Shown in pieces: positions 1 to 7,620 of a stretch of DNA of 14,260 nucleotides. The notes beneath the pieces were generated by a model that was not told the origin of the DNA, ran no database searches, and saw only the letters and a list, made by a program, of their open reading frames with translations. A program made the position numbers and the translations under genes. Each line of letters opens with the position of its first letter. The stretch's first letter is position 1. This DNA comes from Bacteroidaceae bacterium (lineage in GTDB: Bacteria > Bacteroidota > Bacteroidia > Bacteroidales > Bacteroidaceae), in contig JAQVXN010000018.1 of the NCBI GenBank assembly GCA_028709135.1, positions 1-14,260 on the forward strand. Reading direction: 5' to 3'.

Positions 1-1014
1 TATTGTTCCGGTTCCTGTGTAAAGATCATAGACAAGTTCTTTTCCAGTTAGTTCGCAAAAATTGCGTACTGTTTTATACAGATTATATGCTTGAGCGTTG
101 TTTGTTTGGTAAAAGCTTTTGGGACCGACTTTAAATTTCAAATCTTCCATCAATTCATAGACAAAACCACTACCTTTATATATATGTGTTTCCAGATCTG
201 CTATGGTGTCGTTACATTTCAGATTATTTACCCATACTATGGTTGTAATTTCCGGAAATGTTTGGTCAATATAAAAAAGTACTGATTCCGCTTGAGCTTG
301 CTCCTCGCTGTTTGTAAAATGAAATTGAAAAACAAGCATTACTTCTTCTGAATTAGACGTTCGAAACATCATATCCCGCAGCACTCCAATTTGTTGGCGT
401 AAATCAAAAAAGCTGATGTGATTTTCATTTGCAAAAATACGAACACCATTACGTACGCGGTCTTGTATGCTATCCATTAAATAGCATTCCTTAATATCCA
501 ATACTTTATCGAAGGCGCCAGGGATATGAAACCCAACTCCATTCATATTCTCATATTTTATATCTGCTGCTACTTCGGCATCTGTTAACCAGCGCTTATT
601 ACTAAAACTGAACTCTATTTTATTTCTATAACGTTCCGTGTTCTCTGCTCCGATAATGGGCATTACTTCTGGAAGGTTTATTTTTCCTATTCTTTCCAGA
701 TTGTCAATGACTTGCTGCTGTTTGAAAAACAGTTGTTTACTATAACTCAAATTTTGCCATTTGCATCCACCACAAACACCAAAGTGCGGACAAATAGGTT
801 TTATTCTCAATTTTGAATATTCGTGGAATTTTACAGCTTTTGCCTCGCAGTAATTATGTTTCTTGCGTACAATCTGCAAATCAACAACATCACCAGGTAC
901 CACATACGGTACAAATATAACTAAATCGTTTACCCTAGCCAAAGATTTCCCTTCGGCCGCAAAATCTGTAATTTCTATTTTTTCCAATAATGGCAGTGGT
1001 TTCTTTCTCCCCAT
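1..1014 (-). CDS. rlmD: 23S rRNA (uracil-1939-C5)-methyltransferase RlmD/RumA, 3' end cut by the window edge
   Basis: Reading the minus strand from the ATG at 1014 gives 338 uninterrupted codons to the left edge, so the C-terminus, including the expected catalytic cysteine, lies outside. Seen: an N-terminal TRAM-like region (about residues 10-65), then CPHFGVCGGCKWQ giving Cys75, Cys81 and Cys84, with a fourth ligand candidate at Cys177; this is the [4Fe-4S] signature of RumA-type enzymes. Further on are FYQTN (301-305) and YDLYTGTGTI (329-338), the latter being SAM-binding motif I. The family transfers a methyl group from SAM to C5 of a uracil in 23S rRNA; Bacteroidota often carry more than one paralogue, so the exact target uridine (1939 or 747) is inferred. 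The gene begins 20 bases after the helicase stop codon and is probably cotranscribed with it. Confidence 0.92.
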   Translation of the reverse strand, partial: MGRKKPLPLLEKIEITDFAAEGKSLARVNDLVIFVPYVVPGDVVDLQIVRKKHNYCEAKAVKFHEYSKLRIKPICPHFGVCGGCKWQNLSYSKQLFFKQQQVIDNLERIGKINLPEVMPIIGAENTERYRNKIEFSFSNKRWLTDAEVAADIKYENMNGVGFHIPGAFDKVLDIKECYLMDSIQDRVRNGVRIFANENHISFFDLRQQIGVLRDMMFRTSNSEEVMLVFQFHFTNSEEQAQAESVLFYIDQTFPEITTIVWVNNLKCNDTIADLETHIYKGSGFVYELMEDLKFKVGPKSFYQTNNAQAYNLYKTVRNFCELTGKELVYDLYTGTGTI

Positions 1015-1034
1015 TTCTAATCTGTTTTTAAATT

Positions 1035-3332
1035 TTAAATCAACTTTATTTTTGCATATTTTAAGAGGAGACATTTTTCCCCACTGTTTCTAAACTTGAT
1101 GGTAGCTTTAACATTTCCAGGATCTCCTTCCAAAGACAATATCTCCCCCACTCCAAATCTATCATGTTCCACAGTCAATCCTGATTTCAATATTTGTCCA
1201 TTTACCTCGACAGTATCGAGCGTATTTCCTTCTGTAACTACTTCTGAATCTGAATTGATCGCATGTAGTTTTCCCCTTGTATGTAAATCTTGTGATACAG
1301 CTAATTTGTTCCTATTAAACAATGATTCATGAGGCAACTCAGATCTATATTCCTCCCTCTCAACTTCCAGTCGTAAATATTGTTTGTCTATTTCTTTCAG
1401 AAAACTACTTGGCTCACAAAAATCCATTTTCCCATAATGGAACCTCATTTTGGAACAACTCAGGAAACAAAAATTTTTAGCTCGCGTTATGGCAACATAA
1501 AAAAGTCGACGTTCTTCTTCCATTTCTCTTTGGGAATACATGGCCATAGAATTGGGGAACAAATTTTCCTCCATTCCAACAATAAACACAGCTTCAAATT
1601 CAAGACCTTTTGCCGAATGTACAGTCATGAGAGTAACCATATCCTTATTCTCCGTTTCTTGGTTATCTACATCCGAAAGTAGAGACACCTCACTCAAATA
1701 GTCCGTCAAAAGAGCATGAACTTCCTCCCCACTTTCCTTTTGAATCTCTACAAATGTATTCATAGCATTGAGTAATTCGGAGAGATTATCTTGCATGGTT
1801 TGACTTTCAATGTCGTGACTTTTATAGGCTTCCTGAAAAATTCCACTTTCTTTTATGATGCGAGAACCTATTTGATAAGCATCCTCTTCTTCTCGCTTTT
1901 CAATAAATCCGATGATCATTTCATAAAAAGATTCCAGCTTTTTATGTGTTGCTGCGCTTAATGTTACATTAAAAACAAGCGGATCTTTCAAAACTTCCCA
2001 GATCCCTACCTCACTATTAACAGCTGCATGTATCAACTTTTCCATCGTTGTATTTCCAATGCCCCGTGTCGGATAGTTGATAATTCTTTTGAGAGCTTCT
2101 TCATCATTTGGATTAATAACCAAACGAAAATAGGCCAAAACATCGCGTATTTCTTTCTGATCATAAAAAGAACGACCTCCATAAATTCGGTAAGGAATCA
2201 TGCGCTTACGCAAACCCTCTTCAAAAATACGACTTTGAGCATTCGTACGATACAAGATGGCCATATTCTGATATTTTAATCCCTTTTGTGCATGTAATGC
2301 ATGAATGCGATTGCATACAATTTCACCCTCTTCTACATCACTGTATGCAATATTAAGAACTAACGGCCTTCCTATCTCATTTTTGCTATAAACATCTTTT
2401 TTAATTTGTTCTTTGTTGAAAGCTATCAAACTGTTCGCCGCTCCAACAATGGTCTGGGTAGATCGATAATTCTGTTCCAGTTTAAATAGTTTTGCTCCCT
2501 GATACTGCTGTGTAAATTTTAGAATATTATCTATTCTGGCACCACGAAAACTATAAATGCTTTGAGCATCGTCTCCCACAACACATACATGATCGTTACC
2601 TTCAGATAAAAGCCGCAGAATCTCATGTTGAGCATAATTTGTATCCTGATATTCATCCACCAATATGTATTGAAAACGGGATGCATATTTGTGCCTTACT
2701 TCTGGATAATGTTCAAAAAGGAGGTAAGTGTACAGCAGCAAGTCATCAAAATCCATTGCATTAGCCTGATGCATACGTGCCACGTATTTTTTGTAAATCT
2801 GTCCTAATGCAGGCATTTTTTGGCGATTGTCACGTTGATATGTTTCTAAATCTGCCATATATTGATCTGGTAATATTAAGGCATTTTTCGCTTCAGATAT
2901 TTTTCCGCATACTGCACCGGGTTTATACACTTTATTATCTAATCCCATTTCTTTCAAAATTCCATTTATCAAACTCTTACAGTCGCCTGGTTGGTAGATT
3001 GTATAATTTGAAGTGAAATGAAGAAGAGACGATTCCTGACGCAACATGCGATTAAAAAGGGAGTGGAATGTACCCATCCATAAAGTTTGCGAACGATCAG
3101 GCCCAACCAGAAGAGCAATACGTTCTTTCATTTCGCGAGCAGCTTTGTTTGTAAAAGTTAGCGCCAAAATATTCCAAGGTTTCATGCCCATCTCTAAGAG
3201 AAAGGCTATCTTATAGGTCAATACGCGTGTTTTACCGGAACCTGCACCCGCAATGACCAGCGATGGACCGTCTATATATTCTACGGCATTACGTTGCGAT
3301 TCATTTAAATCATTCAAAAAGTCTGCGTTCAC
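1035..3332 (-). CDS. pcrA: UvrD/PcrA-type superfamily 1A 3'-5' DNA helicase
   Basis: A full-length SF1A helicase of 765 residues, which unwinds DNA in repair and replication-fork maintenance in the cytoplasm. Motifs appear in order: Q-motif Gln13; Walker A AGAGSGKT (28-35); motif Ia region LTFTNKAAREM (58-68); Walker B DEYQD (226-230); motif III VVGDDAQSIYSFRGA (251-265); motif IV LEQNYRST (285-292); motif V TVHSAKGLEFEAVF (570-583); motif VI ERRLFYVAITRAK (607-619). The last 50 residues (VEHDRFGVGEI at 721-731 and the following strands) match the C-terminal Tudor-like domain of PcrA/UvrD that contacts RNA polymerase in PcrA. There is no C-terminal nuclease domain, so it is not RecB or AddA. 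Length and start are normal for the family; the ATG at 3332 puts the Q-motif at the usual distance. Whether it is orthologous to uvrD, rep or pcrA cannot be settled from sequence alone. It lies directly upstream of rlmD. Confidence 0.97.
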   Translation of the reverse strand: MNADFLNDLNESQRNAVEYIDGPSLVIAGAGSGKTRVLTYKIAFLLEMGMKPWNILALTFTNKAAREMKERIALLVGPDRSQTLWMGTFHSLFNRMLRQESSLLHFTSNYTIYQPGDCKSLINGILKEMGLDNKVYKPGAVCGKISEAKNALILPDQYMADLETYQRDNRQKMPALGQIYKKYVARMHQANAMDFDDLLLYTYLLFEHYPEVRHKYASRFQYILVDEYQDTNYAQHEILRLLSEGNDHVCVVGDDAQSIYSFRGARIDNILKFTQQYQGAKLFKLEQNYRSTQTIVGAANSLIAFNKEQIKKDVYSKNEIGRPLVLNIAYSDVEEGEIVCNRIHALHAQKGLKYQNMAILYRTNAQSRIFEEGLRKRMIPYRIYGGRSFYDQKEIRDVLAYFRLVINPNDEEALKRIINYPTRGIGNTTMEKLIHAAVNSEVGIWEVLKDPLVFNVTLSAATHKKLESFYEMIIGFIEKREEEDAYQIGSRIIKESGIFQEAYKSHDIESQTMQDNLSELLNAMNTFVEIQKESGEEVHALLTDYLSEVSLLSDVDNQETENKDMVTLMTVHSAKGLEFEAVFIVGMEENLFPNSMAMYSQREMEEERRLFYVAITRAKNFCFLSCSKMRFHYGKMDFCEPSSFLKEIDKQYLRLEVEREEYRSELPHESLFNRNKLAVSQDLHTRGKLHAINSDSEVVTEGNTLDTVEVNGQILKSGLTVEHDRFGVGEILSLEGDPGNVKATIKFRNSGEKCLLLKYAKIKLI

Positions 3333-3352
3333 AATTCATCATTTTCTTCATG

Positions 3353-3360
3353 CAAATTTA
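3353..3360 (-). promoter_or_regulatory. candidate Bacteroidota -7 promoter box for the helicase gene
   Basis: On the minus strand this reads TAAATTTG, an exact match to the Bacteroidota -7 consensus TAnnTTTG, about 20 bases before the helicase ATG. A TTTG on the same strand at 3388-3385 could be the -33 element, but the 24-base spacing is longer than the usual 19-21, and the leader would be very short (about 15 bases). The match is short and the DNA is AT-rich, so chance is possible. Confidence 0.35.
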
Positions 3361-3574
3361 CTATTAAAATAAGAATCAACTGAACAAAAGTTGTGTTTCT
3401 TCAAACAATTAAATTATCTTATAAATTTTGGAGGAAGTATTAATAGTAGTATGTATTCTAGTCTATCATTGATTCCGATAAGTAAAAGTCTTGTTCTTTT
3501 TAATCAAAAAAGTTATGCTAATTAAAACTCTGAATGATTAAATTGTTTATGGACAGTTTCGCAAACCGTACAAT

Positions 3575-3766
3575 CTAAGCTATATTTTTACAACTGTCAT
3601 TGATACATTTAATAAAGAATTGTTGTGACCATATAAAAACCTCATCTTTGTAAAAAGCATAAAATAACAGAAGTTCGTTCCAAAATCTAATGTAAACCCT
3701 AAAAGTTGGACCACTAACCTTCTCAATTCCTTTTGGATCGTTTATAGAACCACCTTCTAAATTCAT
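3575..3766 (-). CDS. doubtful 63-residue hypothetical protein
   Basis: An ATG-started frame on the same strand as the real genes, encoding 63 residues rich in aromatics (for example YIRFWNELLLFYAFYKDE) with two cysteines near the end. I recognise no family. No ribosome site or promoter box is evident upstream; an imperfect 7-base stem hairpin (3553-3569) follows the stop but lacks a T-run. In DNA this AT-rich a frame of this length can arise by chance. It is listed because it is the only ATG-started same-strand frame of this size in the gap. Confidence 0.2.
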   Translation of the reverse strand: MNLEGGSINDPKGIEKVSGPTFRVYIRFWNELLLFYAFYKDEVFIWSQQFFIKCINDSCKNIA

Positions 3767-3843
3767 GCCTTCACATCTGTGCCGCTTCTCCCTCTGTTAG
3801 TTAAAACGCCGAATCTGACTTTCTTGTGATATATAAGGTTCGC

Positions 3844-3878
3844 GCAGGGGCCCTATAGGGCTTTTAACTGAACCCTGC
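3844..3878. repeat. nested palindrome (cruciform-like)
   Basis: GCAGGG at 3844-3849 pairs with CCCTGC at 3873-3878, and between them lies a perfect 12-base palindrome GCCCTATAGGGC at 3850-3861. A second possible pairing is GGTTC (3837-3841) with GAACC (3870-3874). The GC-rich arms stand out from the surrounding AT-rich DNA. There is no adjacent T-run, so a terminator role is unlikely; a recombination or element end, a protein-binding site or a structured RNA are all possible. Confidence 0.5.
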
Positions 3879-3894
3879 TTGTTCCAAAAATTGA

Positions 3895-4032
3895 TTATAC
3901 AACTTGCTTCAAAATTTCTTTGTTGTGCGTCAAAATATATTTGTTACAGTTTTTACAAATGCGAACATCTGAGAGGTTATCTCGAATATGCTTTTTATCA
4001 AATATTTTCCGGAAACTTCCTACCAGGAATTT
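3895..4032 (-). pseudogene. possible 3' remnant of a gene encoding a CxxC-knuckle protein
   Basis: Between in-frame stops on the minus strand there are 45 open codons followed by TAA at 3897-3895. The translation contains FRKIFDKKHIRDNLSDVRI then CKNC (residues 26-29) and NKYILTHNKEILKQVV, which reads like a folded, charged protein tail with half of a zinc ribbon. No ATG, GTG or TTG lies before the knuckle, so it could only be a remnant of a longer gene. I do not recognise the family. It sits between the nested palindrome and the GTGGCAC repeat cluster. Confidence 0.25.
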
Positions 4033-4042
4033 TTAAAAGTAC

Positions 4043-4122
4043 GTGGCACGTGGCACTTTTCGCTGTAATTATTTTTGAATGAGTGATTTAATAGAGTGCC
4101 ACGTCAGTGCCACCAGTGCCAC
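4043..4122. repeat. cluster of GTGGCAC / GTGCCAC heptamers
   Basis: Two tandem GTGGCAC units (4043-4049 and 4050-4056) are followed, 39 bases on, by three copies of the reverse complement GTGCCAC (4096-4102, 4107-4113, 4116-4122). The cluster is therefore also a long imperfect inverted repeat able to fold with a loop of about 40 bases. The motif is GC-rich in an AT-rich context. Iteron-like protein binding or an element end are the readings I consider most likely; the sequence alone does not decide. Confidence 0.6.
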
Positions 4123-4270
4123 ATCAACTCTTAAATATTGTAAATTAATAGGGCTATTTTCATTTAAAATACTGAGTATGTGTATTTTAATTTTTACACA
4201 GAGAATGTGCTTTTTCGTCCATTTTGGGCCTTTTTGAGCAAAAAAGCAAATTGTTCATGAATTCAACAAA

Positions 4271-4298
4271 AAAAACAGGCCAATTTGAGCCTGTTTTT
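4271..4298 (-). terminator. intrinsic terminator of the signalling operon (possibly bidirectional)
   Basis: A perfect 10-base stem, AAAAACAGGC (4271-4280) with GCCTGTTTTT (4289-4298), and an 8-base loop. On the minus strand the stem runs into eight consecutive T residues, as expected for a rho-independent terminator, about 190 bases after the last FHA gene. The plus strand has only five T residues, so it would be weaker in that direction. Confidence 0.75.
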
Positions 4299-4489
4299 AC
4301 TGTTTCTGGAAATTCGGAATGGACTTTTTGATATTTTTAACGTGCAAAACATGTACATGTACAGATAAATAATTTCGAAACTGGAAGCAAACAGTTTTCT
4401 TCTTTTTCTAACATCGAGTTCTTTTTTAATTGGATTATTTACTTGAATTTAGAAAATAAAAAGCGATCAAGCATTAAATATTTCCCACA

Positions 4490-5176
4490 TTAAACGTGAA
4501 TGACTCCATTAATAATTAGAATAGCGTATGCAATATAAAAAATTATACTGATACAGAAGAAGATCAAACCAACAGTATTCCACGTTTTCTGGGTACGCAT
4601 AAATTTTTCCGCATCAGTAGTGTTTCGAGCTTTTTCCCACGCCCATTGATTGCCCTTTATTCCAAGTAAAATAGCAATAATCGGCCAAGCAACCCAACCA
4701 ACAATCGGAATCATTACAATTAATGACCAATATATTCTATTTGATACACCCCATAACCAGGAGAATGTAAAAGCGCCCCAATTCCAACCTCCTATTGAAA
4801 TGGCCTTATCGTTAACTTGATTTTCATCGTTTGAGTCATTTGTATAGACAGGTTTTGTGAATTTAGTTGCATTGGCATAATCAAAATCAGGTACATCATT
4901 TATTACAGTCGGTGTATGCAAATAGGGTTGAATAATTTCCCATTTTAATTGGTACTGACTTGCCAGAACGAGGATATCTCCTAATCGAATAATGACAGAT
5001 CTATGGTGCACGTTGATTCCATTAACAGTAGAACCATTTGTGCTAATATCTTCAAAAAGAATCCCTTTCTGTGTCACAGAAATTATGGCATGATGGTTAC
5101 TAACCATATTGAAACGTTCGTCAATGCGCAAATTACAGTCGTAGCTCCGACCAATAAGTATTTTATTATTTATCAT
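4490..5176 (-). CDS. FHA-domain protein with a C-terminal multipass membrane domain
   Basis: A protein of 228 residues. Residues 1-80 form an FHA phosphothreonine-binding domain with the key contacts visible: Gly9-Arg10, Ser26-x-x-His29, and STNGSTVNG (45-53). An acidic, Asn-rich linker (about 85-128) follows. The rest is a membrane module beginning WNWGAF (131-136), with hydrophobic stretches at about 148-171 and 200-223 separated by LGIKGNQWAW (171-180) and an amphipathic piece. The WNWGAF...GIKGNxWAW pattern resembles an uncharacterised small membrane domain seen in unrelated bacterial proteins (somewhat like DUF2628); I cannot assign a function. The start at 5176 places the FHA Gly-Arg at the usual distance. 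It is the last gene before the terminator, 109 bases after the preceding gene, so it may have extra regulation. The likely role is recruiting phosphorylated partners to the inner membrane. Confidence 0.88.
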   Translation of the reverse strand: MINNKILIGRSYDCNLRIDERFNMVSNHHAIISVTQKGILFEDISTNGSTVNGINVHHRSVIIRLGDILVLASQYQLKWEIIQPYLHTPTVINDVPDFDYANATKFTKPVYTNDSNDENQVNDKAISIGGWNWGAFTFSWLWGVSNRIYWSLIVMIPIVGWVAWPIIAILLGIKGNQWAWEKARNTTDAEKFMRTQKTWNTVGLIFFCISIIFYIAYAILIINGVIHV

Positions 5177-5238
5177 AATTCTAGCTGTTGAAAAAAATTC
5201 ATGATATTTCGCTATACATAAAGAAGGCTAAGTCTTTG

Positions 5239-5252
5239 TGTAATTAATTACA
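5239..5252. promoter_or_regulatory. 14-base perfect palindrome in the gap before the last FHA gene
   Basis: TGTAATTAATTACA is a perfect palindrome, 63 bases upstream of the FHA gene start, in the only sizeable gap of the operon. It could be a homodimer operator, but it is AT-only apart from one G and one C, so chance is quite possible. I see no TAnnTTTG box in this gap. Confidence 0.25.
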
Positions 5253-5285
5253 TAAACATGCCTTGTTTTTATGTAGTAGGGATTC

Positions 5286-6539
5286 TCATTTAATATCAAA
5301 AAAAACGACTCTATTTTTTTTGTTGAAATAGATTAAATAAAGTCCCGGTTTTTTTATAGGAAAAATAATCTTAGTCGTTTTGTTTATACTTGTTTCTATA
5401 GAAGTTGAAGGAATAGATTTTTTTACTAGGTCTTCGTAAGAAAAGCCGATAAATGATGTTTTTTTCTGTACATATTTATTTGCTGTCAATAAAGAAATAT
5501 CCGGTGTTTCTGCTCCAAAATTAGCTTCGACAATTATATTATTTTTTAATGTATCAAGTTTGAACGACATTTTACACGTATCTGATTGCAGAACAATTAC
5601 TCTGTTGTTGTTTATTTGTTCTTCTTTTACATCAGTGAAGCAAACTTTATTACCATTAATCAAAATATCTCCTACAGGTAGCATCTTGTCAAATACGGGT
5701 TTATACTCTTTGTTCGGAGTTTTTCGATATTCCACAATATCTTTGATCATTAACATCTGAGGTATATTGTTTTCATTAAGAATAACAATGTTATTGTCGG
5801 CATCCTTTTGTCCATAATTTGTTTCAGTAATAATACCTTTAACAGTAGAACCATTTTTTAGCATGACTACATCTGTTAGGCAACTTTGCTGATATAAAGT
5901 TTGATTGGGATTCACGGGCACAATACGTTGTTTTGTAATTTTGTCCACATTGATAACTTCAGTAAGATTCTTATTTGTTAGAAGGCTTATAGTCTTACCT
6001 GGCTGTTGTTCAATGCATTGTCCTTCAATATCTAGTCCTCCCGTATATTGTACAATGTAATTGACACCAGACAACATATTTCTTTCTCGTTTTGGTCTGC
6101 TTACAACTTTAACAGAATCCCATCTTAAAGTATAGCTGTTGGGAGATAGCTCTAAATATTTTATCACAACACCGTTGCTGATAAGACGTACGTTTTTTAC
6201 CGTCCGATCTTTTGTATAAATGTCACATAGCGAAAGCGTACGACTGTCTCCTACTCCATTATAAGCCTCATTTTTTTCTGCCCATTCTTTCCAGTATTCT
6301 GGAAGTTGATTTAAGGGTACTTCGTGGTTGTCAATGGAATTCACAACACTCATAGTCAGACAAATTAATGCTCGTGAAGAATTAAATGTAAGTCCTTCTC
6401 CTGGACGTTGAACAGAAGTAAAACCTTCCAACTCAGAACCATTTTTCAAAACTATCTTTTCATAATAATTATCAGCTTTCATCGCTGTTATAAAAGAAAC
6501 AGCGATGAAAGAAGCTAATAATAAAGAACGCAAATGCAT
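5286..6539 (-). CDS. exported protein with repeated LKNGS-type beta units
   Basis: A 417-residue protein of unrecognised family. An N-terminal signal peptide (basic Arg4, hydrophobic 5-19, cleavage near Ala19 or Ala22) predicts export to the periplasm or beyond. The body shows spaced copies of a short beta pattern: KIVLKNGSELEGF (28-40), a weaker one near 106-146, YIVQYTGGLDIEGQ...QQPGKTISL (161-186) and DVVMLKNGSTVKGIITE (223-239), with a further divergent unit near 285-340. The pattern of hydrophobic-LKNGS-hydrophobic-G-x-I is typical of secreted Bacteroidota proteins with small SH3-like barrels. The tail (390-417) is strand-rich and basic. The gene begins 15 bases after the lipoprotein gene stop and is likely cotranscribed. 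A structural or adaptor role in the envelope is inferred from context only; no enzyme motif is visible. Confidence 0.85.
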   Translation of the reverse strand: MHLRSLLLASFIAVSFITAMKADNYYEKIVLKNGSELEGFTSVQRPGEGLTFNSSRALICLTMSVVNSIDNHEVPLNQLPEYWKEWAEKNEAYNGVGDSRTLSLCDIYTKDRTVKNVRLISNGVVIKYLELSPNSYTLRWDSVKVVSRPKRERNMLSGVNYIVQYTGGLDIEGQCIEQQPGKTISLLTNKNLTEVINVDKITKQRIVPVNPNQTLYQQSCLTDVVMLKNGSTVKGIITETNYGQKDADNNIVILNENNIPQMLMIKDIVEYRKTPNKEYKPVFDKMLPVGDILINGNKVCFTDVKEEQINNNRVIVLQSDTCKMSFKLDTLKNNIIVEANFGAETPDISLLTANKYVQKKTSFIGFSYEDLVKKSIPSTSIETSINKTTKIIFPIKKPGLYLIYFNKKNRVVFFDIK

Positions 6540-6554
6540 AACCGAATACTTTTT

Positions 6555-7583
6555 TTAGTGACCAATTTTTGCAAGATGTAGCATGCTTTCATTACATTTC
6601 GTAATTGTTGGCATTCCTAATTTTTGTGCAGCTAAACTGGCAATAGATTTTTGTCCTGAAGTACTTCTTGAACAATCCCAAGTTCCTTCACTCAAGTCAA
6701 TGGATGCAACCCAAAGATCACCATCACCAAAGTCAACATATTTATCATCGTCTGATGCTTTTATGTGACTTGAATTATTGTCAAAGTAGATTAAAAAATT
6801 AACTGGAATCTGAGTGCCGGACAAATGAAAAGCATAACCGTAGTAATAGTATTTATCATTAAGATCGTCCGTGTGATCTGATAAATTGATTTTTCTTATT
6901 GTATAATAGTATTTTGTATTAAAATTCTTAACAAAGCCACCATTAATATCAAAATTTAGAGAATTTGAAAATTTTCCAGAAACAAAATCTATATCAGAAA
7001 CATTTAATGTAGAAGCCCAGGCATGAATATTATGGAATTCAACTCTAATTAAAGAACCGGCAGGACTAGGATTAGTAATAAATTCTTTGTTGGCATTGTT
7101 AATTGTAATTTTTTGACTGGCAACGCCCAACAGAACGCCTATGCCCAAATTAGTGTCATCGTAATTTTTTAGACATGAAATAGTTGCTGTTGAAATATTA
7201 TTAAGGTTACTAAAACTCCAGAATGTGGACTTATCACTAGCTGTAGAGGAAGACTCAACAATATCCGTTACTGAAATCAACGTATACGTTCCGTCAGGAA
7301 TGCCTTCTAACGAAAATGTACTAGTTTTGTAAGAAGTTTCCGTTTTATACAATCCTTTTACAAGTGTTCCGTTTTGATCATATAAAAGGATAGTAGCCCG
7401 AACATATCTATTTGAATTTAATGAACTTAAATTATCCTGAGTTTCCCCATCATAATTTGTTAAAACATTACCGGTATTTACCTTAATGGTTACATTTCGG
7501 GTGATATCGATATCATCATTGCTACACGAATAGTTTGCAACTATTGAAATGACAGCTATTAAAACAAACATTATCTTTTTCAT
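6555..7583 (-). CDS. predicted surface lipoprotein, possibly FimB/Mfa2-like
   Basis: I chose the ATG at 7583 (342 residues) over an in-frame ATG at 7667, which would overlap the previous gene by 47 bases and put 28 odd residues before a clear lipoprotein signal peptide (MKKIMFVLIAVISIV, then Cys20). The -3 lipobox residue (Asn17) is atypical, but Bacteroidota are permissive. Ser-Asn-Asp-Asp after the Cys resembles the surface-export signal known from Bacteroides and Capnocytophaga lipoproteins. The mature part is beta-rich, with TILLYDQNGTLV (64-75), LEGIPDGTYTLISV (92-105) and SPAGSLIRVEFHNI (173-186), which recalls FimB/Mfa2-type fimbrial anchor proteins; the similarity is by eye only. A Tyr-rich patch (225-249) and Asp-rich loops stand out. 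The position between the barrel gene and the LKNGS-repeat gene supports an outer-membrane role. Confidence 0.85.
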   Translation of the reverse strand: MKKIMFVLIAVISIVANYSCSNDDIDITRNVTIKVNTGNVLTNYDGETQDNLSSLNSNRYVRATILLYDQNGTLVKGLYKTETSYKTSTFSLEGIPDGTYTLISVTDIVESSSTASDKSTFWSFSNLNNISTATISCLKNYDDTNLGIGVLLGVASQKITINNANKEFITNPSPAGSLIRVEFHNIHAWASTLNVSDIDFVSGKFSNSLNFDINGGFVKNFNTKYYYTIRKINLSDHTDDLNDKYYYYGYAFHLSGTQIPVNFLIYFDNNSSHIKASDDDKYVDFGDGDLWVASIDLSEGTWDCSRSTSGQKSIASLAAQKLGMPTITKCNESMLHLAKIGH

Positions 7584-7620
7584 AATACAATCGTATTTAT
7601 TTTTTATTATATACTTCATT

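Larger units (their letters stand above)
3333..4489. other. 1.15-kb stretch with no convincing gene, possible insertion scar
   Basis: This separates the helicase-rlmD pair from the signalling operon. All frames were inspected and no recognisable protein was found. It contains a possible promoter box near 3353, an imperfect hairpin (3553-3569), an unsupported 63-codon frame (3575-3766), a nested palindrome (3844-3878), a start-less 45-codon frame with a CxxC knuckle (3895-4032), a GTGGCAC/GTGCCAC repeat cluster (4043-4122) and a terminator (4271-4298). The remainder is AT-rich without discernible structure, apart from a 12-base palindrome ACATGTACATGT at 4349-4360. Confidence 0.7.

Noticed and set aside
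863..1682. Several plus-strand frames of 76-100 codons opposite rlmD and the helicase
   Set aside because: The minus-strand proteins carry complete, correctly ordered family motifs; the opposite frames show no recognisable domain.
3451..3525. A 24-codon plus-strand frame with a GGAGG upstream
   Set aside because: It is very short, the GGAGG lies about 17 bases from the ATG, and Shine-Dalgarno use is weak in this phylum.
3879..4082. A plus-strand 67-codon frame
   Set aside because: It reads through the repeat cluster, is on the opposite strand to all genes, and has no recognisable features.
4043..4122. A CRISPR array
   Set aside because: The repeats are seven bases long, in both orientations and unevenly spaced, with no cas genes nearby.
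4179..4200. Hairpin TGTGTA...TACACA
   Set aside because: The stem has only six A/T-rich pairs around a ten-base loop, with no T-run; chance is likely in AT-rich DNA.
5225..5242. A short hairpin AAGAAGGC...TCTTT before the last FHA gene, considered as an attenuator
   Set aside because: The stem is about five pairs with no following T-run.
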